Origin: Cupriavidus pauculus | GTDB lineage: Bacteria; Pseudomonadota; Gammaproteobacteria; Burkholderiales; Burkholderiaceae | Direction: 5' to 3' | DNA: 64,000 nt | Assembly: GCF_008693385.1 (NCBI RefSeq) | Contig: NZ_CP044065.1 | Location: 3,162,001 to 3,226,000 of the forward strand | Part shown: piece by piece, positions 28,892 through 38,359 of the stretch | Layout of the letters: every line of letters starts with the position of its first letter | How positions within the stretch are numbered: the stretch's first letter is position 1 | Notes under the pieces: model-generated | The model's database searches: none | What the model was told of the DNA's origin: nothing | The model's input: the letters and a program-made list of their open reading frames with translations, nothing else | Position numbers and translations under genes: made by a program

Positions 28892-28901
28892 TCCCGACAC
28901 C

Positions 28902-29198
28902 ATGAAGCGAATCCTGCTTGTCCTGCTGCGTATCTACAAGATCGCGCTCAGTCCGTACCTGGGCTCGCAGTGCCGCTTCCTGCCGACATGTTCCGAATAC
29001 GCGCGCGACGCCGTCACCCTGCACGGCGCCGCACGCGGAAGCTGGATGGCCGCTTGCCGGCTCTGCCGTTGTCATCCTTTCGCACAGGGCGGGTATGATC
29101 CCGTGCCCGAGCCCCGAAACATGGGGAGCGCCCAGGCGCCCCGTACGAGCGCCGCGCCAGGCCAGCCGCCTGTCACGATCCGGCTCCCCAGACCCTGA
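28902..29198 (+). CDS. yidD: Membrane protein insertion efficiency factor YidD
   Basis: A 98-residue membrane-associated protein assisting YidC-dependent insertion. Family motif run: [21 protein letters not shown] then SEYARDAV and [15 protein letters not shown], with the conserved cysteines. An amphipathic N-terminal helix ([13 protein letters not shown]) would lie on the membrane. The C-terminal tail after DPVPEP is longer than in E. coli (85 aa) and Pro/Ala rich. It lies between rnpA and yidC, the conserved order. Confidence 0.95.
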   Translation: MKRILLVLLRIYKIALSPYLGSQCRFLPTCSEYARDAVTLHGAARGSWMAACRLCRCHPFAQGGYDPVPEPRNMGSAQAPRTSAAPGQPPVTIRLPRP

Positions 29199-29220
29199 AT
29201 TCCTCCGACCATAGCGAGAC

Positions 29221-30894
29221 ATGGATATCAAACGCACCATCCTGTGGGTCATCTTCTCGATGGCCCTCGTGCTCCTCTACGACAACTGGCAGCGGGCCAA
29301 CGGCCACGCGTCGATGTTCTTCCCGAGCGCGACCACGCAGCAGGCGCCGGCCGGAGGCGCGAGCGACGCCGCGGCGCGCAACGACGTACCGCAGGCCAAT
29401 GCCGCCTCGGCGGCCGCCGGCGTGCCGGGCGCTCCCGCGGCAGCGCCCGCGGCGGCGGCCCAGCCCACCGGCGAGAAGATCATCGTCACCACCGACGAGG
29501 TGCGTGCGGAGATCGATACGGCCGGCGGCATCCTGTCCCGCCTGGAACTGCTCAACGAGAAGGAAAAGGACGGCAAGCCGGTCGTGCTGCTCGAGCGTGA
29601 CGCCACGCGTACCTACCTCGCGCGTTCGGGCCTGATCGGCGGCGACCTGCCGAACCACACGACTATCTTCACGGCGGCCCCGGGCCCGCGCTCGCTGGAC
29701 GGCGGCGACAAGGTCAGCGTCGTGCTGACGGCCGAGAAGAACGGTACCAAGTTCGTCAAGACGTACACGTTCCACAAGGGCAGCTATGTCGTGGACACGC
29801 AGTTCGCCGTGACCAACGACGGCACCGCCCCGATCTCGCCGACGCTGTACATGGAACTCGCGCGCGACGGCAGCAAGGTCGAGCAGTCGCAGTTCTACAG
29901 CACGTTCACGGGTCCGGCCGTGTACACGGACGCGGACAAGTATCACAAGATCACGTTCGAGGACATCGCCAAGGGCAAGGCTTCGGTGCCGGGCCCGACC
30001 ACCAACGGCTGGGTCGCGATGGTGCAGCACTACTTCGCGTCCGCGTGGATTCCGCAGACGGGCAAGGAACACTCGTTCTACGTCGAGAAGATCGACAACA
30101 ACCTGTACCGCGTCGGTATCCAGCAGCCGCTGGGCCAGATCGCGCCGGGGGCGACGGTCACCACCGATGCCCGCCTGTTCGCCGGTCCGCAGGAAGAGCG
30201 CATGCTCGAGCAGATCACGCCGGGCCTGGAACTCGTGAAGGACTATGGCTGGCTGACGATCCTGGCCAAGCCGCTGTTCTGGCTGCTCGAGAAGCTGCAC
30301 GGCTTCCTGAACAACTGGGGCTGGTCGATCATCGCGCTGACCGTGCTGATCAAGCTCGTGTTCTTCCCGCTGTCCGCGGCCAGCTACAAGTCCATGGGCA
30401 AGATGAAGGACCTGCAGCCGCGCATGACCGCGATCCGCGAGCGCTACAAGGGCGACCCGCAGAAGATGAACCAGGAGATGATGGGCCTGTACCGCACCGA
30501 GAAGGTCAATCCGCTCGGCGGCTGCCTGCCGATCGTGATCCAGATTCCGGTGTTCATCGCGCTGTACTGGGTGCTGCTGTCGTCGGTGGAAATGCGCGGC
30601 GCGCCGTGGCTGGGCTGGATCCACGATCTGTCGGTGCCGGATCCGTTCTACATCCTGCCCGTCGTGATGGCCGTGTCCATGTTCGTGCAGACCAAGCTGA
30701 ACCCGACCCCGCCGGACCCCGTGCAGGCGAAGGTCATGATGATCATGCCGCTGGTGTTCTCGTTCATGTTCTTCTTCTTCCCGGCCGGCCTCGTGCTGTA
30801 CTGGGTCGTGAACAACATCCTGTCGATCGCCCAGCAATGGCAGATCAACCGCATGCTCGGCAAGGGCAAGGCGGCCGCGGCGGCGAAGGGCTGA
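29221..30894 (+). CDS. yidC: Membrane protein insertase YidC
   Basis: A 557-residue inner-membrane insertase of the Gram-negative type. TM1 at residues 5-20 ([18 protein letters not shown]) is followed by an Ala/Pro-rich linker and the large periplasmic P1 domain (about 80-340). The conserved core begins at [15 protein letters not shown]. The hydrophilic-groove Arg is in [18 protein letters not shown] with ERYKGD. The later TMs include [25 protein letters not shown] motif and the ending [22 protein letters not shown]. It inserts small membrane proteins alone and others with SecYEG. Last of the oriC-proximal rightward operon, closed by a terminator. Confidence 0.98.
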   Translation: MDIKRTILWVIFSMALVLLYDNWQRANGHASMFFPSATTQQAPAGGASDAAARNDVPQANAASAAAGVPGAPAAAPAAAAQPTGEKIIVTTDEVRAEIDTAGGILSRLELLNEKEKDGKPVVLLERDATRTYLARSGLIGGDLPNHTTIFTAAPGPRSLDGGDKVSVVLTAEKNGTKFVKTYTFHKGSYVVDTQFAVTNDGTAPISPTLYMELARDGSKVEQSQFYSTFTGPAVYTDADKYHKITFEDIAKGKASVPGPTTNGWVAMVQHYFASAWIPQTGKEHSFYVEKIDNNLYRVGIQQPLGQIAPGATVTTDARLFAGPQEERMLEQITPGLELVKDYGWLTILAKPLFWLLEKLHGFLNNWGWSIIALTVLIKLVFFPLSAASYKSMGKMKDLQPRMTAIRERYKGDPQKMNQEMMGLYRTEKVNPLGGCLPIVIQIPVFIALYWVLLSSVEMRGAPWLGWIHDLSVPDPFYILPVVMAVSMFVQTKLNPTPPDPVQAKVMMIMPLVFSFMFFFFPAGLVLYWVVNNILSIAQQWQINRMLGKGKAAAAAKG

Positions 30895-30915
30895 TTCTTC
30901 CTCGCGCGCAAGACG

Positions 30916-30942
30916 AAAAACCCGGCTCCGGCCGGGTTTTTT
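30916..30942 (+). terminator. Rho-independent terminator after yidC
   Basis: Stem ACCCGGC / GCCGGGT with TCCG loop, preceded by A5 and followed by T6. Ends the rpmH-yidC transcript. Confidence 0.92.
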
Positions 30943-31000
30943 CTTTGGCGGGCAGCAGGCGTATCCTTGCTGTCGATCCCCACCTTCACGAGGAGCCGAC

Positions 31001-31771
31001 ATGACCTGGTCCGCCCGGCAGTACACGCAATTCGAAGACGAACGCACGCGTCCCGTGCGCGATCTCGTGGGCGCCATTCCCACGCAGGACGCGAAGCGCG
31101 TCGTCGATATCGGCTGCGGACCGGGGAACTCCACGGAGGTGCTCGCGGCCCGTTACCCCGATGCGGAGGCGATCGGGCTCGACAGCGATGCCGACATGAT
31201 CGCGGCCGCGCGCAAGCGCCTGCCCGCCCTGCGTTTCGATCAGGCCGACATCACGGACTGGCGCGACGAGGGTCCGTACGATGCGATCCTCGCCAATGCG
31301 GTGCTGCAATGGGTGCCGGACCATGCCACGCTGCTGCCCTCGCTGATCCGCAAGCTCGCGCCGGGCGGCAGCCTCGCGGTGCAGATGCCCGACAACCTCA
31401 ACGAAGCGCCGCATCTGCTGATGCGCGAGACCGCGCTGGAAGGACCGTGGGCCGCCAAGCTTGCCGCCGCGGCCGACGCGCGCACGCCGCTCGCGTCCGA
31501 GCGCTGGTACTACGAACTGCTGAAGCCGCTCTGCGCGCGCGTGGATATCTGGCGCACGATCTACCAGCATCCGCTCGCGGGCGGCGCGGCCGCGGTCGTC
31601 GAATGGTTCAAGGGCAGCGGCCTGCGGCCGTTCCTCGCGCCGCTCGACGACGCCGAGCGCGCCGAGTATCTGCGCCGCTACGAGGCGAAGATCGCGGCAG
31701 CCATGCCGGCGCTGGCGGACGGCACCGTGCTGCTGCCATTCCCGCGCGTGTTTATCGTCGCCACGCGATAG
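31001..31771 (+). CDS. tam: Trans-aconitate 2-methyltransferase
   Basis: A 256-residue class I SAM-dependent methyltransferase that methylates trans-aconitate, a spontaneous TCA-cycle by-product and aconitase inhibitor. It begins WSARQYTQFEDERTRPVRDL, the Tam hallmark. SAM motif I is VVDIGCGPGNSTEVL; the acidic residue after beta-2 is in IGLDSD; the later ANAVLQWVPDH is conserved in Tam. Length equals E. coli Tam (252). GAGGAG precedes the start. Cytoplasmic; it has its own transcript after the yidC terminator. Confidence 0.88.
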   Translation: MTWSARQYTQFEDERTRPVRDLVGAIPTQDAKRVVDIGCGPGNSTEVLAARYPDAEAIGLDSDADMIAAARKRLPALRFDQADITDWRDEGPYDAILANAVLQWVPDHATLLPSLIRKLAPGGSLAVQMPDNLNEAPHLLMRETALEGPWAAKLAAAADARTPLASERWYYELLKPLCARVDIWRTIYQHPLAGGAAAVVEWFKGSGLRPFLAPLDDAERAEYLRRYEAKIAAAMPALADGTVLLPFPRVFIVATR

Positions 31772-31882
31772 CCCGCGGCGCCGCGCATGTCGCGCCGCAC
31801 CAGGCGGCTCGTGTACTGCGGTCACGTGCCTGATCGCCTACACTGGAAGCGTCGCGCACGCGCGTCAGACGATCCACCCGCC

Positions 31883-32773
31883 ATGGCAGAACGCATACGG
31901 TCCGGGCGCACACGCGGCGGCCTGCGACGCAAGATGGCTCCGCTCGCCGCATTCGTGGCCCTGGCGGATGCGGGGCTTTGCACGGTGCTGGCACGCGTCG
32001 ATGCGTTGGTCGGTGATGTTGGCAATATCAGCGATGGTCGCGATGGTCCCGATCGTCGCCATCGTCCCGATAGCCCGGACCCTGGCGATATGGAGGCGAT
32101 CCACGCCCTGCGCGTCGCCGTTCGGCATCTGCGCGCGGTAGCCTGGGCGTTCCAGCCAGTGGTCGCCGATGCGGTCCGTGCGCGCTGGAAATCCGTGCTG
32201 CGCGACACGGCCGATGCCTGTGGCGAGACGCGCGACTGGGATGTGTTCGTCGCCGAGACGCTCGCGCCGGCGCTCGAACGCGAACCCGCGCATCCGGTCC
32301 TGCTGGCCCTGATCGACGCCGCGCGGACCCGTCGCGCCGCGGCGCACGACGTGATGATGACGAAATTGTCACGTGACATGCGGCCGCGTCTGGGTACGCT
32401 TGAGGACGATGTGCGACGCCTGGTACGAACGTTGCGGAAGACGACGTCAGCCACGCGGAAGCGCCGCGATAAAGCCATGCGTCTCGATGCGTTCGCGCAG
32501 CGCCGGGTACGCAAGGCACGCCGCCACGTTCGCGCGCTGGCGCGGACCGCGCGCGATGGCCAGACCGAACACGTGCATCGCCTGCGCATCGGCAACAAGC
32601 GGCTGCGCTACGCGATCGAGGCGCTCGCGGACGTACTGCCGCGGCGGCTGCGCAAGCGCCTGCACAAGAAGCTCGTCCGTCGGCAGACCGCGCTTGGCAC
32701 GGTCGTCGACGATGCCGTGGCCCGGCGACTGCTGTGTGAGTGCCTGACCGATCTGCGAAAATACGGCCCATGA
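31883..32773 (+). CDS. CHAD-domain protein (putative polyphosphate-binding)
   Basis: A 296-residue basic helical protein. The CHAD domain spans most of it: [18 protein letters not shown] (conserved HxxRVxxRRLR-type element) and the second copy [19 protein letters not shown] near the C-terminus. CHAD proteins bind polyphosphate through these conserved His, Arg and Lys residues. There is no CYTH or Nudix partner domain. The start is uncertain: 31883 follows a TACACT -10-like box, while 31787 is also in frame and adds 32 residues. Its stop overlaps the mnmE start by 4 nt, so it is translationally coupled to mnmE. Confidence 0.8.
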   Translation: MAERIRSGRTRGGLRRKMAPLAAFVALADAGLCTVLARVDALVGDVGNISDGRDGPDRRHRPDSPDPGDMEAIHALRVAVRHLRAVAWAFQPVVADAVRARWKSVLRDTADACGETRDWDVFVAETLAPALEREPAHPVLLALIDAARTRRAAAHDVMMTKLSRDMRPRLGTLEDDVRRLVRTLRKTTSATRKRRDKAMRLDAFAQRRVRKARRHVRALARTARDGQTEHVHRLRIGNKRLRYAIEALADVLPRRLRKRLHKKLVRRQTALGTVVDDAVARRLLCECLTDLRKYGP

Positions 32774-34197
32774 CTGCTCCCCTGCTTCCCATTGCCGCCA
32801 TCGCCACCGCACCCGGACGCGGCGGTATCGGTGTCGTGCGCGTATCCGGCCCCGACGTTGCGACGATCGCGCGCGCCGTGTGTGGCCAGACGCTGAAGCC
32901 GCGCCATGCGACGTACCTGCCGTTCCTCGATGCGCGCGGCGGTGTCATCGACCACGGCCTCGCGCTGTACTTTCCGGCCCCGCATTCCTACACGGGCGAA
33001 GAGGTGCTCGAACTGCAGGGTCACGGCGGTCCCGTGGTCATGCAGATGCTGCTCGCGCGGTGCCTCGAGGCGGGACGCGATGTCGGCCTGCGGCTCGCCG
33101 AGCCGGGCGAGTTCACGCGGCGCGCGTTCCTCAACGACAAGCTGGACCTTGCCCAGGCCGAAGCCGTCGCGGACCTGATCGAAGCCAGCACCGAAGCCGC
33201 CGCGCGTTCGGCGGCGCGCTCGATGGAAGGTGTGTTCTCGCAGGCCATCCATACGCTCGTGGAGAAGGTGATTCACCTGCGCATGCTCGTGGAGGCGACG
33301 CTCGACTTTCCCGAAGAGGAGATCGACTTCCTCGAGGCTTCCGATGCCCGCGGCCAGCTGGCGGCGATTCGCGAGGCGCTGAAGGGCGTGCTCCGGCAGG
33401 CAAAGCAGGGCGCGTTGCTGCGCGAAGGGCTGTCGGTGGTGCTCGCGGGCCAGCCCAACGTCGGCAAGTCGTCGCTGCTGAATGCGCTGGCCGGGGCGGA
33501 GCTGGCGATCGTCACCCCGATCGCGGGGACCACGCGCGACCGCGTGCGCGAGACGATCCAGATCGAAGGTATTCCACTCCATATCATCGATACGGCGGGG
33601 CTGCGCGAGGATGCGGCCGACGAGGTCGAGCGCATCGGCATCGAGCGGACGTGGGAAGCGATCGGACGCGCGGATGTGGTGCTGCATCTGGTCGATGCGT
33701 CGGACTATCTCGAGAACGGCCTGTCGGAGGTCGACGATGCGATCGACGACCGGCTCAGCGGCCATCTGCCGCCGGGATCGCCGATCGTGCGCGTGGTCAA
33801 CAAGATCGATATGGCACCCCCCGCCAGCGACACGATGTTCGGCGGCAACCGCCCGCACGTGGTGGTGGCCAACGGCCCCAATCCCACCGAGATCTGGATC
33901 TCCGCGCGCACGGGCGCGGGCATCGACCTGATGCGCCGCGAACTGCTGCGTATCGTCGGCTGGCAGTCGGGCAGCGAAGGCACCTTCCTCGCGCGCGAGC
34001 GGCACCTCACGGCGCTGCGCTGCGCGCAATCGCACCTCGACTGCGCCGCGGAACGCGCAGACCAGCAGGCGCAGGCGCTCGACCTGTTTGCCGAAGAACT
34101 GCGGCTGGCACAGGAACACCTGAACAGCATCACGGGCGAGTTCACGAGCGACGATCTGCTGGGGACGATCTTTACGCGGTTCTGTATCGGGAAGTGA
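32770..34197 (+). CDS. mnmE: tRNA modification GTPase MnmE
   Basis: A 475-residue GTPase that with MnmG installs the carboxymethylaminomethyl group on wobble U34. The N-terminal tetrahydrofolate-binding domain starts [24 protein letters not shown] domain: G1 GQPNVGKSS (about 227-235), G2 GTTRD, G3 DTAGLRE, G4 NKID. The C-terminus ends RFCIGK, with the catalytic-loop Cys. Start at 32770 (MTAPLLP), overlapping the CHAD stop; a reading from 32740 adds ten residues. It ends 9 nt before a convergent gene with no terminator between. Confidence 0.97.
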   Translation: MTAPLLPIAAIATAPGRGGIGVVRVSGPDVATIARAVCGQTLKPRHATYLPFLDARGGVIDHGLALYFPAPHSYTGEEVLELQGHGGPVVMQMLLARCLEAGRDVGLRLAEPGEFTRRAFLNDKLDLAQAEAVADLIEASTEAAARSAARSMEGVFSQAIHTLVEKVIHLRMLVEATLDFPEEEIDFLEASDARGQLAAIREALKGVLRQAKQGALLREGLSVVLAGQPNVGKSSLLNALAGAELAIVTPIAGTTRDRVRETIQIEGIPLHIIDTAGLREDAADEVERIGIERTWEAIGRADVVLHLVDASDYLENGLSEVDDAIDDRLSGHLPPGSPIVRVVNKIDMAPPASDTMFGGNRPHVVVANGPNPTEIWISARTGAGIDLMRRELLRIVGWQSGSEGTFLARERHLTALRCAQSHLDCAAERADQQAQALDLFAEELRLAQEHLNSITGEFTSDDLLGTIFTRFCIGK

Positions 34198-34206
34198 GAT
34201 CTCCCG

Positions 34207-35172
34207 TCACGTCCCCTGCACGGCTCGGGACGACTCGCGCGTACCCTCCGCATACAGCGCCAGCACATCGGCAATGGCCCGATTGCACGGCGTGGGTACA
34301 CCCAGTTCCCGGCCGTACGCGGCGACGCCGCCGCTGAGCCAGGGGACTTCCAGGCGATTGCCGCGCTGGAGATCGTGGTGCATCGACGACGTCATGTCGG
34401 GTTGCAGCGTGTCCGAGAAGGCGAGGCGATCGTCGGCGAAGTTCTCCGCGAGCGCAACGCCCTTCGCGCGGCCCACGGCGACCACTTCGCGCATGACGTC
34501 ATGCAGGAACGCCCGCGTCTGCGGGTTCGATCGGATCGGGCCGATCGGCTGGCGCATGCTCGACGTCGTGCCGGACAGGCCCACGAGGAAGACGAACTTT
34601 TCCCAGATCGTGCGCGTGATGTCCTCGCTGATATCGGCCTGGAAGCCCGCCTTCACGCAGGCGGCATGGAACGCCTGGACACGCGGGCTCACGCTGCGGT
34701 CGAACTCGCCGAATACCAGCCGCTGCAATGCGCCCTTGTATTCGATGATGCCGGGCTCGGCGATCACGGATGCGATGTAGCTCACGCCGCCGAAGGTGGC
34801 CTCCGCGGGCAGATGACGGCGCAGGATCTCGTCCTTGTGCACGCCGTTCTGGAAAGACACCACCGCCGCGCCCCCGTCGGTCAGGCGCCTGAGCGTGGGT
34901 GCGAGCGCTTCGGTGTCCCACAGCTTGACGGCGATCAGGATCAGGTCCGCGTGCGCGATCTGGCCGACGTCCTCCACGGCATTCACGTCGCGGAGGTGCA
35001 GATCGTCACCCGTTCCATCCGCGCTCCGCGTGCCACGAACCCGCAAGCCATGCTCGCGCATCGCGCGCAGATGGTTGCCGCGCGCGACGAACGTCACGTC
35101 GCAGCCGGCAGCGGCCAGCTTCGCCCCGAAAAACCCGCCCACGCCGCCGGCGCCGATCACTGCAATCTTCAT
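34207..35172 (-). CDS. 2-dehydropantoate 2-reductase family protein (paralogue 1)
   Basis: A 321-residue NADP-dependent ketopantoate-reductase-fold enzyme. The Rossmann motif is MKIAVIGAGGVGGFFGA; KLWDTEALAP and FQNGVHKDEIL cover the substrate cleft; the catalytic Lys region reads TIWEKFVFLVG. In PanE this helix reads WxKLxxN, with an Asn that binds the substrate; here it is replaced by V-G, so ketopantoate may not be the true substrate. It is transcribed in the same direction as a second paralogue 77 nt upstream. Cytoplasmic. Confidence 0.85.
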   Translation of the reverse strand: MKIAVIGAGGVGGFFGAKLAAAGCDVTFVARGNHLRAMREHGLRVRGTRSADGTGDDLHLRDVNAVEDVGQIAHADLILIAVKLWDTEALAPTLRRLTDGGAAVVSFQNGVHKDEILRRHLPAEATFGGVSYIASVIAEPGIIEYKGALQRLVFGEFDRSVSPRVQAFHAACVKAGFQADISEDITRTIWEKFVFLVGLSGTTSSMRQPIGPIRSNPQTRAFLHDVMREVVAVGRAKGVALAENFADDRLAFSDTLQPDMTSSMHHDLQRGNRLEVPWLSGGVAAYGRELGVPTPCNRAIADVLALYAEGTRESSRAVQGT

Positions 35173-35248
35173 GGTGTCTCTCCACAGGGTCTGGTGTGGG
35201 GGAAACTATACTGCGGCGCCGCGCACGCCGCAGGCGGCGATGTCAGGC

Positions 35249-36187
35249 TCAGGCGCCCCGGCGCTGTTGGCCTTCGTACACCTGCAGATGGCAGTACGCG
35301 GCCTGCGCGATCGGCGCGTCCTGCCCGAACGCCGCCGCGCGGCGCACGAGGTCGCCGACCACGTCGTCGGCCTCGAGGCGCGGTGCCCCATTGGCGATAT
35401 CGCGCGCCATCGAGGCCATCCAGTCCAGATTTTCGTCGAGCAGCCGCGTCTCCATCTGCGTCACCACCGCTGCCGGAATCGGATAACCCTCGGCGTCGGC
35501 CACGGCAAGGCTCTCGGACATCGCGCGGCGCATCAGCGCCTTGCCGTCCTGCGTGCGCGCGATCTCGCCGACCGTTCCGCGCATCAGGCAGGTCATCAGC
35601 GCGGCCGTCGCGATATGGATCCACTTGTTCCACAGCGCCTGCCCGATGTTGTCGGAGACGCTGCGCGTACCGGGCGTGGTGCGGATGAGCGCGTGGAACG
35701 CTTCCGCCGCGGCCTGCTGTACCGGCTCGCGCGCGCCGACGATCACCACGTCGAGCTTGCCGTAATGGGCGATCGATCCATCGGCGTCGAGCATGGTCGC
35801 GATCTGCGATACGCCGCCCATCACATGCGCGCGGCCGAAGCGCGCGTCAAGGCGCTCGTACACGGACACCCCATTGAGAAACGGCAGGATGCGCGTCTGC
35901 GGGCCGATGGCCGGCGCGATGGCGTCCATCGCGGAGGCGAGGTCGTAACCCTTGCAGGCGAGCAGCACGAGGTCGTAGGCGACGTCGGATGCGCGCACGC
36001 CGGCGTCGTCCACGCACCGGACGGGCTGCCGGAATTCACCGAGCTCGCTGCGCACCACGAGGCCGTCGGCGGCCAACCGCGCCGCACGGCCCGGGCGCAC
36101 GAGAAACGTGACGTCGGCGCCCGCTTCGATCAGCCGCGCACCGTAATAGCCGCCGATGGCGCCCGCGCCCAAAACCAGAATCTTCAT
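35249..36187 (-). CDS. 2-dehydropantoate 2-reductase family protein (paralogue 2)
   Basis: A 312-residue ketopantoate-reductase-fold protein. Rossmann motif [45 protein letters not shown], and the catalytic-helix segment [13 protein letters not shown]. As in the neighbour, the PanE substrate Asn is not conserved. The two share fold motifs but differ throughout, so they are diverged paralogues rather than a recent duplication. It is divergent from a TetR regulator across 136 nt that contains a perfect palindrome, which suggests the regulator controls this gene and probably the next one. Confidence 0.85.
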   Translation of the reverse strand: MKILVLGAGAIGGYYGARLIEAGADVTFLVRPGRAARLAADGLVVRSELGEFRQPVRCVDDAGVRASDVAYDLVLLACKGYDLASAMDAIAPAIGPQTRILPFLNGVSVYERLDARFGRAHVMGGVSQIATMLDADGSIAHYGKLDVVIVGAREPVQQAAAEAFHALIRTTPGTRSVSDNIGQALWNKWIHIATAALMTCLMRGTVGEIARTQDGKALMRRAMSESLAVADAEGYPIPAAVVTQMETRLLDENLDWMASMARDIANGAPRLEADDVVGDLVRRAAAFGQDAPIAQAAYCHLQVYEGQQRRGA

Positions 36188-36214
36188 GATGTTCGTCTCC
36201 AGGAATGTCCGTCA

Positions 36215-36229
36215 TATCGCTTCGCGATA
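36215..36229. promoter_or_regulatory. Palindromic operator candidate between PanE-like and TetR genes
   Basis: TATCGC-TTC-GCGATA, a perfect 6-bp dyad, inside wider arms GTCAT (36211-36215) and ATGAC (36234-36238). It lies 28 nt upstream of the reductase start, near a possible -10 (GATAAT), where TetR binding would block transcription. Confidence 0.55.
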
Positions 36230-36323
36230 ATACATGACGATCAACTTTTATTCAGGGCACGTTGACAGCGGGCCGGGGAGCGCCGACCATCGGGCCATCG
36301 AGAAATGAAGCAGGAGCGACCAG

Positions 36324-36908
36324 ATGCCACGGGTATCGAAGGCGGAAGCAGAGAAGAACCGTGCCAATATCGAACAGGTGTCCGCCCGCCTGTTTCGCGA
36401 ACAGGGGTTTCACGGCATCAGCGTGGCGGATCTGATGTCGGCGGCCGGCCTCACGCACGGCGGGTTCTACGGCCATTTCGAATCGAAGGATGCGCTGGCC
36501 GCCATCGCCTGCACGCGCGCGTTCGAGGAATCGACCGAACGGTGGCGCAAGCGCATCGACGGCGCGCCGGACCGCGCCACCGCGCTCACGGCGCTGATCG
36601 ACAGCTACCTGTCCGCGCGCAGCCGCAATGCCATGGGCACGGGCTGCCCGATTGCCGCGCTCGCCAACGATGTGGCCCGCGAGGCCGACGACAAGCCCGT
36701 GCACGAGGCCTTCGTCGCGGGATTCGCCGCGCAGCTGGCGTTGCTGGAAGCACTGCAACCGGCCGAGGATGCCGGCCAGCGGCATACCGATGCGCTGGCG
36801 CAGATGGCGATGCTGGTCGGTGCGCTGGTACTCTCGCGCGCCACGCGCGGGCATGCGCTGTCCAACGAGGTGCTGGCCGCGGCGCGCGCGCAGTTGCCCG
36901 GCGGCTGA
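36324..36908 (+). CDS. TetR-family regulator
   Basis: A 194-residue one-component repressor. The N-terminal HTH is FHGISVADLMSAAGLTHGGFYGHFESKDAL, the GGFYGHF form common in AcrR/NemR-like proteins. The C-terminal ligand domain has GCPIAALANDVARE, a motif seen in regulators of electrophile/quinone reductases. It begins ATG 36324 after GCAGGAGC at good spacing. It is divergent from the PanE-like pair with a palindrome between. The cysteine in TGCPI could sense reactive compounds; this is inference. Confidence 0.87.
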   Translation: MPRVSKAEAEKNRANIEQVSARLFREQGFHGISVADLMSAAGLTHGGFYGHFESKDALAAIACTRAFEESTERWRKRIDGAPDRATALTALIDSYLSARSRNAMGTGCPIAALANDVAREADDKPVHEAFVAGFAAQLALLEALQPAEDAGQRHTDALAQMAMLVGALVLSRATRGHALSNEVLAAARAQLPGG

Positions 36909-36983
36909 GGACTCCCCATCAGGACAACGGCGAACCGTTTACACTGGCGATCTTTGCCACATTCCGCCAGCGCAGGTTCTCCG

Positions 36984-37550
36984 ATGTTGAGTCGCACCCG
37001 TCAGACCCTCATTGCCGTCATTGCTGTCGTGGTTCTCGGCATGCTGTGGTTTGTCGGCAATGAAAAGACCCCCGCGGTCGTCTCCGATACCAGCGATGCG
37101 GCGGCCCCCGACGCGCCGGCCAGCCTGCCCCGCGGCATCCCGCGCAACGGCACGCTCGATCCGATCAGCATCGACCCCGCGCGGCCGGCCGACCGGCTTC
37201 CCCAGTACGACGCGGATGCGATTCTCAACGACTACCGCGACAATACCGGCGCGGCGGACGATCGCTACCGCGGCCAGTATTTCATCGTCGAGGGCATCGC
37301 GAGCGGCATTCGCCGCGAAGGCAGCGACGTGTTCCTCGAGATCCGTACCAACGATTACGGTCATGTCGTGCGCGCGAACCTGCTGCCGCGGCAGATCTGC
37401 GGTCCGGGCACGCGCGCCTGCGAGGTGGAAGCGCGCGCGACCATGGTGCGGCGCGGCCAGAAAGTGGCCGTGGAATGCACGGGTGCCGGTCTGCTCAACG
37501 GCGACACGCCGCTGCTCGCGGACTGCCTGCTGCGCGGCGGCGCGAACTAG
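36984..37550 (+). CDS. Membrane-anchored tRNA_anti-like (OB-fold) protein
   Basis: A 188-residue protein with one N-terminal membrane segment (LIAVIAVVVLGMLWFVG, about 8-24), a Pro/Ala-rich spacer and a periplasmic OB-fold. The OB core reads YRGQYFIVEGIASGIRRE, DVFLEIRTN, and GQKVAVECTGAGLLNGDTPLLADC, the pattern of the tRNA_anti-like family of small envelope proteins. The start at 36984 puts the signal anchor at the right distance; a reading from 36954 adds ten residues. Function is unknown; the fold can bind oligosaccharide or nucleic acid, but nothing here decides it. Confidence 0.75.
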   Translation: MLSRTRQTLIAVIAVVVLGMLWFVGNEKTPAVVSDTSDAAAPDAPASLPRGIPRNGTLDPISIDPARPADRLPQYDADAILNDYRDNTGAADDRYRGQYFIVEGIASGIRREGSDVFLEIRTNDYGHVVRANLLPRQICGPGTRACEVEARATMVRRGQKVAVECTGAGLLNGDTPLLADCLLRGGAN

Positions 37551-37689
37551 CCGCCGGCGCTTTGCCGGGGGTTTTGGCCTCTGTTCGTGCGATTGAAAGG
37601 GCGTCCGGGCGCCTAGAGTAAGTAGGCATGCTGCCGGCGGTGCGCTCGGCCGCGCCGACACGCTCCGGAACCCCCGCCAGGACACCCCG

Positions 37690-38256
37690 ATGAAACGAAC
37701 CCTTCTTGCCACCGCGCTCGCCCTGACGGTCAGCGCCTGCTCGACCTACGTGGCCGTCACGCCCGTGGATCGACCCGACCAATCCGACCCGCTGCTCGCG
37801 TTCCAGACGCCGAACGGCGTCCCGCAGTACCGCATCAACGGTACGCGCGTGATCGGTGCCGACGGCACGCTGCTGTGCGTGATCGCCAACACGGCCAACG
37901 GTAACGCCTATCTGAATGCGTTCCGCTCGTCGCTGCGCGCGCGCAACTTCGAAGTGAAGATGCTGCCGCCCGACTCGTCGATCGCGTCGTGTCCCCTTAC
38001 CGTGACGTACACGGTGCAGGAGCAGACCTACTGGATGCCGTTCGTGAACGCGGCGGATATCACCGTGTACCGCAGCGGCGAACGCGTGGGCAAGGCCGTG
38101 TACAACGCCAACCGCAGCTCGGGTGGCCTGAACTTCAGCCACCTCGTGCCGGCCGACCAGACCATCGAGATGCTCGTGGAACGTCTGTTCCCGGGCCTGA
38201 AGCCGCAGCCCGCGCCGCAGGCCACGGACGCCGCCGCCACGCCGCCGGCGGCCTGA
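37690..38256 (+). CDS. Small outer-envelope lipoprotein (Sbal_3080-like)
   Basis: A 188-residue lipoprotein. Signal MKRTLLATALALTVSAC with lipobox VSAC, Cys17 lipidated, Ser at +2 favouring the outer membrane. The mature domain (LLCVIANTANGNAYLNAFRSSLRARNFEVKML, LTVTYTVQEQTYWMPFVNAADITVY) resembles short lipoproteins annotated as Sbal_3080 family, an assignment made from memory. The C-terminus is a Pro/Ala tail. AGGACACC precedes the start. Monocistronic, followed by a tandem-repeat spacer. Function unknown. Confidence 0.75.
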   Translation: MKRTLLATALALTVSACSTYVAVTPVDRPDQSDPLLAFQTPNGVPQYRINGTRVIGADGTLLCVIANTANGNAYLNAFRSSLRARNFEVKMLPPDSSIASCPLTVTYTVQEQTYWMPFVNAADITVYRSGERVGKAVYNANRSSGGLNFSHLVPADQTIEMLVERLFPGLKPQPAPQATDAAATPPAA

Positions 38257-38320
38257 CAGGCGGAGCGGGGGGAGGGGGGAGCCGGTACGGCCGCCTCATC
38301 CCGCCTTATCCCGCCCCTCT

Positions 38321-38358
38321 CCGCCTTTCCGCCTTTCCGCCTTTCCGCCTTTCCGCCC
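38321..38358. repeat. 8-bp tandem repeat array between convergent genes
   Basis: Four perfect CCGCCTTT units (38321-38352) plus a partial unit, with degenerate 9-10-base relatives from 38291. It lies between the lipoprotein stop (38256) and the chemoreceptor stop (38360). Intergenic; it may act as a length-variable spacer. Confidence 0.85.
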
Positions 38359-38359
38359 A

